DNA from: Silene noctiflora
Lineage: Eukaryota; Streptophyta; Magnoliopsida; Caryophyllales; Caryophyllaceae
Direction: 5' to 3'
DNA length: 27,097 bases
NCBI GenBank assembly: GCA_009801015.1
Contig: VHZZ01016506.1
Location: 1 to 27,097 of the forward strand
Shown: positions 1 to 9,100 of the stretch, in pieces
How the letters are laid out: the number at the start of each line of letters is the position of its first letter
How positions within the stretch are numbered: the first letter of the stretch is position 1
The notes under the pieces: generated by a model
Told to the model about the DNA's origin: nothing
Seen by the model: only the letters and a program-made list of their open reading frames with translations
The model's database searches: none
Translations under genes and position numbers: made by a program

Positions 1-1418
1 TTCATCATACAATGAGCCAAAGAAGTGAAATTATGAAGCAGAGACTCCCAGCCGGTCTGGGTGACCGGCCGCCGGCCAACCGGCTGAGCCACATGAACCA
101 AAAAGGAAATTCCAAAAATCAAGTCATAGAGCTCTCAGCCGGCAGTGGATCGACAGCCGGTCCACTAGCTGGGGATACAGCCATACATCAAACTAGTAAA
201 TTAGAAACAGAAACTTCTCAGCCAAATGGCAGACCGGCAGCCGGTCCACCGGCTGGGCATACCTGGCATTATGAAAATCAACACAACTTACAGGGTGCTC
301 CCAGCCGGCAACTGGACCGGCAGTCGGTCCACCGGCTGGGACATCCCCAACTCGAAAATTACACAAATTGAGTCAGAATGTTCCCAGCCGGCTGGCAGGC
401 CGGCAGCCGGTCCACCGGCTGGGGACACCTGTAGACGGGTTTCACCCAAAAATCGACATAACATCTTTCAAAATGGAAAATTCAGCAATGCTCATGATAT
501 GGAACACGTAAAACATGAATTTCCAGCAACCAAGGTATTCCAACATCCAACATACACAATTTATACACAAATTTCATTGTCTTAAGATGAGTTATTTACA
601 TAAAACTCCTTAAACATGTGAAGTAATAGCAATTTCAACACCCAAAGCATGAAATCACACACATTTGCATAATTTACACAAGAGAACATCAAAGATTACA
701 AATTTAGCCTAGCACACAACTAAGTAGCAAAATTAAACAACTTTAACATGTAATTCAACCAAATAACTCATTCAAACATCGAAAATCCCAAAGTATCGTT
801 GAGAAACCCATCACGGTTACCTTATGCTTCCTTGTCTTCTTGAAAATCCCCAACCACAAAGGAGTCGGCCTCCGGATCGTCCAAGTCTACCGCTAAACAC
901 AAAACAAGGTTGTTAGAATAGAAATCCTCCATTAATGGAAGAAGGGAATTTCGAAACTATGGGAAAAAAGGGGGGGAATGGAACTTTAATACATACTTAG
1001 ATGGGGAACGGGAAAAGGAAGAGAATGGCGTGAAAATCGGAAGAAACGGTTAAGAAACGAAGATTTTACGGTCGTCTTAAGCTTGGAAGAAATGTGTAGA
1101 AATGGTGTTTATGGAGAAGGAGGGGTTTGCTGAGATTTTGTTGGAGAAGATGAAGGGTTTATGAGGTGTAGTGGAAAAATAGAGGTCTTTATGGAGCTCA
1201 AACTAATTTTGGGCCCAAAACGACTTTAATGAGTTGGGAGTCACTAGTTTTTACGTCCAAATGCTACTATACATTTAAGACGGACTTAAATATCACTAAT
1301 ATAAACATTACACTATAAAATTTATATTTTATGAAAATAATATTTAAAAATCATAATTATCCTAATTAATTTATTAAAATAGTTTAAAATATGAAATCGA
1401 TTATTTACGGGTGTTACA
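1..1418 (-). mobile_element. Ty3/gypsy chromovirus (Tekay/Del-like) LTR, partial
   Basis: Read on the minus strand, an LTR begins at 1418 with TGTAACACCCG, the usual 5' start of Tekay/Del chromovirus LTRs in plants. Behind it come an AT-rich stretch, a pyrimidine-rich segment near 1080-1190 with TTCTTCCAAGCTTAAGACG, and then a tandem repeat. The other end is not in the window, so I cannot say whether this is a solo LTR or part of a full element. The 5 bases outside the LTR (aatga, 1419-1423) would be the target duplication. There is no gag or pol coding. The family assignment is from recall of the LTR style, not from a search. Confidence 0.6.
47..427. repeat. 83-85 bp tandem repeat with GC-rich dyad core, about 5 copies
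   Basis: Five copies of a GC-rich core occur at a steady spacing; the central dyad (tccac or its variant) lies near 76, 161, 245, 328 and 411. The best copies contain AGCCGGTCCACCGGCT, a near-perfect palindrome with 7-base arms. The material between cores is AT-rich and more diverged. The repeat lies inside the LTR-like segment. It creates overlapping open frames on the plus strand (12-371 and 226-585) that look like by-products of the repeat, not genes. Confidence 0.85.
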
Positions 1419-2112
1419 AATGAACCCTAATAAATACACCTTCTATTTATAGCACAAAGAACTTTGCACTCTTTTGAGAATTTGGTTTTGGCGCAATAAT
1501 GAAACCTGTTTGTATTTTGGTTCCATATTTGAATTTTGGTGTCAAATTTCAATCTTGGTGAGATGGATATGTAACATTTGGAATGACAATTTGAGTTAAC
1601 TTGGCTTATGGGACAACTCAAATGGGCCAATCAAGATAATATTGAGGAAATCTAAGGTTAATCTAAAGTCCATCCTTCTGTTTTGATCTTCAGTGTGCTT
1701 CAACGGAATCTGAAATTTAATCTGATCTCCAAGTTTTTGTGTAATTTAATGTCAATTTAGAGTTTAATGTAATTTTATTTTAAGTTAATGTAATTTTATT
1801 ATGTAATTTAATTATGTGTAATAATTTTGCTTCATGTAGTTTAATTTTTATGCAAAACCGTCTATGTATCGAAACCGTCTTATGAAAAAACATAGCATCA
1901 ACTATGTGTTTATGAATATGGAGGGAACGAAATTGGTGTGTAAAAACGGAGGGAGTAATTAGCCTCTTCATTAACTAATTTCCTATCTTAATCATAACAC
2001 CATCTCTCTAATCCTCTTACCCCCAAACAATATTTTACATTATTTAACTCATTTTCTTAATTCTAGTGTCATTTCAACAATGTGACATTTATGTAGAATA
2101 AGAGGGAGTATA
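1419..2112. mobile_element. AT-rich spacer with Stowaway-like MITE ends
   Basis: No gene is visible. Two right-hand ends of Stowaway type, ACGGAGGGAGTA (1946-1957) and AGAGGGAGTA (2101-2110), each finish at a TA dinucleotide as in Tc1/mariner-derived MITEs. The stretch before the second (atttcaacaatgtgacat) also looks like Stowaway subterminal sequence. I could not find matching CTCCCTCC left ends, so the elements are truncated or diverged and their left limits are unknown. Confidence 0.4.
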
Positions 2113-3171
2113 ATTTTAGTTGCTTGATAAAAAAGATATAATAATGCAAATTAAACGTAGTTTTATTTCATCCTTTTATGCATGTCACTGGCAAATAGTT
2201 CTTCAACTGTTTATCGTAGCGTCCTTTTGGTTATTGGAATAGACAACTCAATGTTTTTGAACAGCGGATCAGACCTTCTTACAAGTATTTGCTGAGATTT
2301 GTTCTTTAATCTCATGTTTAAATTAGAGAATTTGATAATTGTCTTTCCCTCTATTAAGTTGCTGTCTACTTGCTAATAAGAACTGGTCCAAATTGTCAAT
2401 CCATAATTTGTGGGCATCAATCTTGTACGTTATTGATTATAGTTATCAATGTTATTATTTTTAAAGTTGTGAGTCTACTCCTATTATTTGTATCTTGAGT
2501 GAGATAATAGGTTGAACTTTGAAGTGATATGCTAACGGTTGATTACTCAAATCAGGATATTTATTCGAATCAAACGTGTGAGAAAAACTGGAGTAGTATC
2601 CTAACACTAATACGTGCAAAAACTACAAAAATACAAATATTTTTAAACCTCGAGGGATGACAAAATCAAAATGTCATCAAATATTGTTATGGTACGAAAA
2701 AAAAAAGTCGGAAAAGCTCCGTGCATTATTGCACGGGGTACAAAACTATTTCTTCATTAAAAAGCAGTAATTAAGTTCATTTGGAAATTAAGGCTCACTT
2801 TGGCATACAGATACAAAGGAGGTAGGCCATCCCATTTCTTGATGCTTTGAAATTGATTGGACATTTTTATTTTATTTTTTGCTTAATGGGAATACAAAAG
2901 GTTTTTGATTCATGAGGCATTTCGGGAAGGTGATTATGATAAAACGTTGCTAGCTGTTCATGTGGGTTAAGAAGATGCGCTGACTAGCCTTTTAATATCA
3001 TTTTTATAGATTGATTAATATTTACTATCTATTAGTGAATGCATTAAATAACACTATGCGAAAGGTAATATGTCGTTTTTATTTGATGACAAATAAGGGT
3101 TTTACAACCTATATGGGTAGTTTGATCAAGGTTTTTTTATTAAAAGAAACATTTACAAAAGGATTATGTCA
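2113..3171. other. Intergenic, no gene seen
   Basis: AT-rich sequence with stops in all frames. The only structure I can support is the Helitron-like 3' end at 2719-2748, listed separately. Confidence 0.6.
2719..2748 (+). mobile_element. Helitron-like 3' terminus (orphan)
   Basis: A 7-base perfect hairpin, CCGTGCA (2719-2725) and TGCACGG (2730-2736) around a 4-base loop, is followed by GGTACAAAACTA. This matches the hairpin plus short tail of plant Helitron 3' ends and resembles the better ends at 12336 and 12891. The terminal CTRR reads CTAT, so it is degenerate. No partner 5' TC end was identified upstream. Confidence 0.45.
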
Positions 3172-3179
3172 CTAGAAAC

Positions 3180-3623
3180 TAGGGATGGCAATGGATCGGG
3201 TTGGATCGGCTTTTGAGAGATCCAAACACGATCCACTTACTTATTGGATCACTGATCCATATCCAAACCCGATCCATTATACTATTTTCAAATCCATATC
3301 CGCTCCAAATCCATACCTGGTCCACCATATAATCCAAAAGTCGATCCAAAACTTGCTTTGACTATATAAAAAATTCATCTAACATGACAAATTTGAAATT
3401 TCAAGCTTAATAAAGCCTAAATTTCCAAAATTATTTGAATGGATCGGGTTCGGGTATGAATGGATTGGGTTTTGATTTGATTCGGATTTTTTAATGGTGG
3501 GTTTGAATATGGGGTTTTAAATAGTGGATCGGTTCTGGGTTTTCAAAAGTTGGATTTGGATCGAACTTTTTTCTTCGGTTCGATTCGGTTTCGGCTCGGT
3601 TTGGGCCACTATTGTCATCCCTA
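3180..3623. mobile_element. Non-autonomous hAT element, 444 bp
   Basis: Terminal inverted repeats TAGGGATGGCAAT (3180-3192) and ATTGTCATCCCTA (3611-3623) differ at one position. They are flanked by an 8-bp target duplication with one mismatch, ctagaaac (3172-3179) and ctaggaac (3624-3631). Terminal bases and 8-bp duplication are those of the hAT superfamily. The interior is dominated by ggatcgg/gatcca repeats arranged so that the two halves are roughly complementary. There is no transposase coding. A second member lies at 15476-16037. Confidence 0.8.
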
Positions 3624-3631
3624 CTAGGAAC

Positions 3632-4271
3632 CGGTTAAGGATTTTGTTGAGGTCGTTGACAAGATATATCATAACCTGCTAATGTTCACTTTATGATTCA
3701 AGTGAAGATGAAGCTATTCCTAGTGGTAATTTGGAATCAAATGATGGAATCCGCCTTTTCACTGATGATATAAAATAGACAAAAACACTTTTAAGCGTAA
3801 AGGAGCTAATAAAGAATGTGAAAGTGTTAGTAGTTTGAATTACTTAGCTTACAAGTTTAATGAAGAACATGAATGTTCATCTTTTTACCGAGGCTAATGT
3901 AATGACACTCTTTGGAAATATACGACTCCATATCAAGCTTTGTAGGTCGCTTGAAGCTGATATGCACGACCTAAAAGATGAAGATATTTTCAGGTATTTA
4001 GATGCTTTGTAACACATAGTTGTCGAAAGTTTTCTCAATAGGAATGATGACAATGTTTCTGAGTTTATGAAAGACTAGGATGCATTTGTAGTATATTTTT
4101 TTTCTTTTTAAACTACTTCACTGCGTTTGTTTTGTAGATTAATGTTTTGTGGTTTGCACAAGCATTTTATTGTGTTTGTATTTTTTATTAGCATTGCTAA
4201 TATATGAGTTTTCCAGTCGGCGATTACTGGAGTGGCATGCAAGTTGATTTCTTCAAAGGAATGTAATCGCT
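3632..4271. other. Intergenic, no gene seen
   Basis: No open frame, repeat or recognisable motif could be supported. It may be decayed transposon coding sequence, but I cannot identify a family. Confidence 0.5.
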
Positions 4272-4420
4272 TGAGTTATCATTCATATGTACAATGTATT
4301 TATACAAGTACAATCTCAATGTAATTGGTAATCTACCGACATTTGAAAACTTAACAAAATAAATACAAGATATATAAAATATACCCTTAAAAGAATGTTT
4401 ACATATTTTATTCTATTACA
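4272..4420 (-). repeat. copia 3' LTR
   Basis: This is the left member of the direct LTR pair, starting TG (4272) and ending CA (4420) on the plus strand. It abuts the polypurine tract. It aligns along its length with 4802-4943, with scattered substitutions and small gaps. Confidence 0.75.
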
Positions 4421-4757
4421 CCCCCGCAGTCGAAACGGGAGGAAGTCGGACGTGGAGACTTGACCTGAAATCATCGAAGAGTATGCGCAGTAAGCCTTTC
4501 TTACAAATGTCTGCGTATTGATAGCATGAAGGGACGTGTAGAACCAGAACATGACCAAGAGCAACCTTCTCACGAACAAAATGAATATCCATTTCTATGT
4601 GCTTCGTTCGTTGATGATTAACGGGGTTGCCGACAAGGTAAATGGCACTACCATTGTCGAAGTAAACAATAGTAGCTTTGCATAACGGGACAATGTAGAT
4701 CAAGCAAAAGACTATGAAACCAACAAGCTTCGTCCAAAACATTAGCAACGCCTCCAT
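4416..4757 (-). pseudogene. copia gag-pol remnant, RNase H C-terminus
   Basis: The minus-strand frame keeps the C-terminal signature of the copia polyprotein: VYFDNGSAIYLVGNPVNHQR, TKHIEMDIHFVREKV, then VPSCYQYADICKKGL and FRSSLHV, ending STAGV and a stop next to the polypurine tract. In the family this is RNase H (DN..A..L..NPV...RTKHIE) followed by the Q.ADI.TKGL tail. The first 30 or so residues do not resemble RNase H and probably come from the deletion junction. Reverse transcriptase, integrase, protease and gag are absent, so this is a non-functional fragment. Confidence 0.8.
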
Positions 4758-4790
4758 ATCGTCAAAAACTGCATAGCAGGTCGATTTAGG

Positions 4791-4799
4791 CTGATACCA
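4791..4799 (-). other. Primer-binding site of the copia element
   Basis: TGGTATCAG on the minus strand, three bases inside the 5' LTR. It is the standard copia primer-binding site complementary to the 3' end of initiator tRNA-Met, and it fixes the element's orientation. Confidence 0.7.
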
Positions 4800-4801
4800 T
4801 A

Positions 4802-4943
4802 TGCGTTATTATTCATATGAACAATGTATTTATACAAGTACAATCTCAATGTAATTGGTAATCTACCAATATTAGGAAACTTGACAAAATTAATCCAAGA
4901 TATAAAATCTATCCTAAAAAGAATATTTACATATATTCTATTA
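4802..4943 (-). repeat. copia 5' LTR
   Basis: Right member of the LTR pair. It starts TG at 4802 beside the primer-binding site and aligns with 4272-4420. The terminal CA expected at its outer end is replaced by a T-rich run (about 4943-4955). Confidence 0.7.
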
Positions 4944-4978
4944 TTTTTTTTTTTTAAAACTAAACAAGTGCAAAGGTA

Positions 4979-5260
4979 TCGTTTGGTTGCCCCTTGTAAA
5001 TCATTGGAGTTGCAAAATCCCATGAATTACAAAATTGAGACTTGTTTGGTTGTTTTTTTTTTTTTTTTTTTTTTTTTGCCATAATGTAGCCATTCAATTT
5101 TTCCTAGGTAATTGCAAACTCCGGTGTAATTGAATTTTTACATCAGCAACCAAACGGATTTAGCTAATTCACATGAATTTCATGTGGGAATTTAATTCCC
5201 ATGAATTCGATATTCTGTGGAGTTGTATTCCAACGGGCAACAAAATGAGACCGAAGGGAA
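4979..5260. repeat. Possible MITE with gtttggttg/caaccaaac ends
   Basis: Inverted motifs cgtttggttgc (near 4980) and gcaaccaaacg (near 5147) bracket about 170 bp, with a further tttggttg and a poly-T run (about 5050-5077) between them. After them come self-complementary aattcacatgaatttcatgtg and aattcccatgaattc motifs. Similar motifs recur at 11930-12070. This looks like debris of one or two MITEs of unidentified family; ends and target duplications are not clear. Confidence 0.3.
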
Positions 5261-5573
5261 TCATGTTCACATTGAATATATCATTGCTCATATGGATCAC
5301 AACCAAACATAACGCAAAATACCGATCATTCTTTTTATTTACTTTTACGCTCCGATCTGATAGTTTCTTTTCAATTACCTTTACTCGAATCAAATACCCG
5401 TTACCGTTACTCGGACCACACTTATTTAGTTACATATTTTAAATTTTTTCCAAAACTAGTAAGTAGTAACTACCTCGCATCATGCCCTATGCTATAGTTC
5501 AAATACTAGCCGTTCAGATTCCTCTAAATCTACATACGAACGGTTCAGATTAATTGTGCTAAAATTTGTTACG

Positions 5574-5582
5574 GAGTATATA
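5574..5582 (+). promoter_or_regulatory. Candidate TATA box of the EPL-like gene
   Basis: The motif gtatatag lies in an AT-rich promoter about 30 bp before the likely start of the pyrimidine-rich leader (around 5605-5615). The choice rests on position alone; no transcript evidence is available. Confidence 0.35.
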
Positions 5583-5609
5583 GGAAAACAAATTTTGTTT
5601 TTACCCTCT

Positions 5610-6142
5610 TTATTTACTTTTATTTATTTTTCATTTTTCCCAAATCTTGTTCCTATTTACTCTTTTCTCTTTCTTGTGACGGAGAACCGAAACCCTAGCT
5701 TTCATTCTATCGACAAAATTTGAAATTGATAGCGATTTTTATCAAATTAAATTGGGGAAACCCCCGAAAATCTCTCATACCTTAGCTCTATTTCATGTAT
5801 TTCGGTTTTGATCGCTGCCTTTTTTCGCCAAGTGATCGATGTTTCAGGTACGTTTTGTTTTTTCGTCGTAAATAGTATAGCATGCGGCTTTAAAATCGAG
5901 TTAATTTGACTTAGTTTTTGTTCGAATTGAATTTTGTTAGGATTCTTATCTTGAAATCAGTGTGATGTGCTGTAAAGTATTTGTATGTGCTAAATTTGTG
6001 ATGATTATCCAATTGTGTTTGATTTTTTGTTGCATTTTGTGTTATCAGATCTGAAATATTGGTTACAATCATGTAGGCTGGGAATTTTGGATGTTTAGGC
6101 TGTGATTTCTTGGGTTAGATTAGTAGAGTTAGTGCATGTTGA
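5610..6142 (+). other. 5' UTR of the EPL-like gene, with a leader intron
   Basis: The leader starts in CT-rich sequence (5610-5700). A consensus donor at 5848 (tttcag|gtacgt) pairs with an acceptor at 6047-6048 after a T-rich tract (gtgttatcag|atctg), giving a 201-bp intron (5848-6048). Introns in the leader are common in plant chromatin genes. The second leader exon is 6049-6142. Splice sites are predicted by eye. Confidence 0.5.
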
Positions 6143-6156
6143 ATGGAAAACAGTGA
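5795..6156 (+). promoter_or_regulatory. uORF cluster in the EPL-like leader
   Basis: Four upstream AUGs precede the main start. The AUG at 5795 opens a frame that, if the leader intron is spliced, runs 26 codons to the TAG at 6074-6076. The AUG at 6071 is immediately followed by that same TAG, making a start-stop element in the same frame. The AUG at 6091 encodes four codons and stops at 6105. The AUG at 6136 runs out of frame across the main start and stops at 6156. Together they should reduce initiation at 6143 if this leader is used. Confidence 0.45.
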
Positions 6157-9100
6157 GAATATTTCGGATGGTACAGGAAATGGTATGAAATCCGAGTCGT
6201 TAGACGTTCAGAAGGTGTCTGATGATAAGCCATGGGTTTCAGCTGTTAAGAAGCGTAGTTCTAGGAGTGGTGGCAGTAAGAAAAATGGTGTGAAAAGGAA
6301 ACTTGATTCGGAGGGTGTGGATGTGGTTAGCAAAAAGAGTAGGAAGGAGGTGTTGCTGACTAGTTTACTGTCCGCGAGGATGAATAAAAAGAGTGCTGGT
6401 CAAGTAGGTAAGAAGGAGGGGGGACCGGATGAGAAAGATGGTAAAGGTGGTGGTGGTGATGATGGTGATTTGAGTGGCATTTCGCTTAAATTGAATGGCG
6501 GTGTAAATATACCCAAACGACCCCGAGACTTGGTTCGGAGGAAGAAGGTTGAAGTTGATCTTGCATCAAATCTGGAGGGAGTTTCGGGTAGTATAGCAAG
6601 TTTGGGTGATGGTTTGGGAAAATGGAAAGGCGACACAAATGGGAGTTTGCATTGCAATAGTAATAGTAATGAGAAATTGCCTCAGAATGGAGAATCTTGT
6701 GGTGCTTTCAGTAATGGAGTTATTGGGAAAGTGAAAAGGAAAAGTCATTCTGTTGACCATAAAGTAAGTAATTGTGACTTAGCAGTTCAGCATTTGAAGA
6801 GAGAAAATTCTCAATCCTCTGTACATAATAGTGATTCATTGATGAAGAAAACCAAAAGACTTCGCAAGAAAGTGAAAGAAACCAGATTAGCAGCAATCAG
6901 GATGTCTAGAGGAATTGAGCAGTTTTCTAATGAGCCTAGCATGATCCTTGACGAGACTCAGGATGATGAGGAGAATCTTGAGGCAAATGCAGCCAGAATG
7001 CTTTCATCTCGGTTTGATCCTAGCTGCACAATGTTCTCTTCTGGTGGAAAGATTTCTAGAGAGTCTTTTGCGAACGGATTATCTCCCTCTATTTCTTCAA
7101 ATTACAAATTTGACATCACTCATCCTACAACTTTAGCTGAGTCTAATATGGCGTCAAGCGATGGCGAAGCCAGAGCTCTTAGGGCTATGGATCAACAAAA
7201 AGGGAAGAGTCTCTCGAGAAAACGGCGTCATTTTTATGAAGTTCAGTCCAGGGATTTTGACTGTTATTGGGTACTTAATCGGAGGATCATGGTATTCTGG
7301 CCGTTAGACAAGAGTTGGTACACTGGGCATGTAACAGGTTACAACGCTGAGAAGAAGCTTCATCATATCAAATATGATGATCGTGATGAAGAATGGGTTG
7401 ATCTCCAAAACGAGAAGTTCAAGCTTTTTTTACTTCCAAGTGAAGTGCCTGGGAAGCTTGGGAGGAAACGACCAACAACACAGGACAAACATTCAGGAAA
7501 GGGAAAGAGGGCGGAGACCGCTAATAAGAAGAAAAAAAGTAACAGCTATATGGAGTCTGAGCCTATTATTTCATGGCTAGGTAGCTCTTCCTTACACAAA
7601 TCACCACTATTTGGAGTAAGGAAGAAGCAGAGAACTCATGAATATGCGAAATCGTCTTTGCCCTTGGCTTGTGACGGAAAAAGCAAATTGATGGAAAGCC
7701 CGGAGGTTAATGTTTCTGGATCTAATGTAGATAACCTAGTTTGTGGCTCTGCTGTGTCGAATAATTCACATGTATCTATGATGGACATCAGACTTCTTGA
7801 GCACAAGGTTCTTTCTAAAAACAGTAGTTCCCCTATAGTTTATTTTCGAAGACGGTTTCAGAAGAGAGGCCAACAATTTTCTGATATAAATGTTCCAGAC
7901 TTGCGCCAGTTTTCCAAGGAGGTCCCTGTTTTTGAAACTGCTTCTGATTTTGTTGATTCTCCGGACTTTGGACTGGACATGTTACAATCCATGGTTGAAT
8001 GTGGTTGTCGTCATAAGAATTTGGGTTCTAATAAACTTATTTGGGACATCGATAGTTCTGGGCGTTTGAAGTTGTTTATTCCAATCACAAGTCTAAAGGC
8101 GCTTAGGTGTGAGTTGAGCTTACCTGTATCTGTTGGCGACAATTTATTTGGAGGTTACAACTTCATGTTCATGCAAGAGCATGGGGCCTTAATCTCTGTG
8201 TCACGTATGGTCCGTTTGGAGATTTTGTTTGTTGATAATACTGTTGGTTTGCGGTTTCTCTTGTTTGAAGGTTGCTTGATGCATGCGGTTTCATTCGTTT
8301 TCCTAATTTTGGTTGTCTTTCAATCCAATCAGAAAGAAAGTTATGCTGGTCAGCAGCTTCCTGTAACTTCAATCAGGTTCCAATTTTCCGGCTTACGATC
8401 GTTGACTAAGCAGCTTGTTTTCACATTTCACTACTTCACTGGGATAGTGAGTTCTAAGTGGTCATACCTAGACAGAAAGCTGAGCAAGCACTGCATCCTC
8501 ACCAAAGAGCTACCTCCACTTGACTGCACTTATGGCAACATCTTGGCACTTCAAAATGGTCGTCAGAAACCCTTAATCTTTGTGCCTCAAAACCACACTT
8601 TTTTCACGGTAATGAACTTTTTATATCGTCATACATTTCACATTATCTTATTTAACTCCCAAATCATTTCCATTTTGAATGGAACCAAAGCCTCGTTATC
8701 CTTTGATTTTGGATTATGACGGATTAAAGCAATATGGCTCATATTATTAGCCGTGCTTCTTATTTCTTTTGAAATAGCAGTCATTCATTATAAATCTGGG
8801 CACAATTTTCATTTTGGGTCAACGATAAAGAACACTCTGTAGTTAATGTTGCGTGCAGCCGGCTCCTTCTTACCCTCTAATTTGCAGAAAGTGTAACTGG
8901 GGTTATATTGTTGGTGTATCTTACTTTCTGAATATAAAAGCGCCTTAAAAGTGATAAAGATTGACGTTGGCTATGATAGTGATGATATATATTCTTGTTT
9001 GTGGGATTGAGCATGATATTGGATCAAGGTCGTAATGTAGAAACACGACCTTTTTTTGTAAAGGTTTTGAAGATTGTTGCTACATGTTTTACCATCTTTT

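Larger units (their letters stand above)
4272..4943 (-). mobile_element. Collapsed Ty1/copia retrotransposon
   Basis: On the minus strand the order is: 5' LTR (about 4943 down to 4802), primer-binding site TGGTATCAG (4799-4791, matching initiator tRNA-Met), a short internal piece, the C-terminal end of pol (ending near 4416), a polypurine tract CTGCGGGGG (4429-4421) and the 3' LTR (4420-4272). The two copies share long stretches such as caatgtatttatacaagtac. Only about 380 bp remain between the LTRs, so almost all of gag-pol is lost. The left LTR is 149 bp. The right one has lost its terminal CA into a T-rich run, so the target duplication cannot be read. Confidence 0.75.

Noticed and set aside
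12-585. Two overlapping 119-aa plus-strand frames rich in AGPPAG
   Set aside because: They are translations of the 83-85 bp GC-rich repeat in different phases; no domain and the repeat length is not a multiple of three throughout.
4824-5084. 86-aa plus-strand frame
   Set aside because: Antisense through the copia LTR and poly-T run; ends in poly-Phe from the T tract.
8609-8719. Extension of EPL exon 1 to 8719
   Set aside because: A consensus donor at 8609 and homologous continuation at 10202 show that this is intronic.
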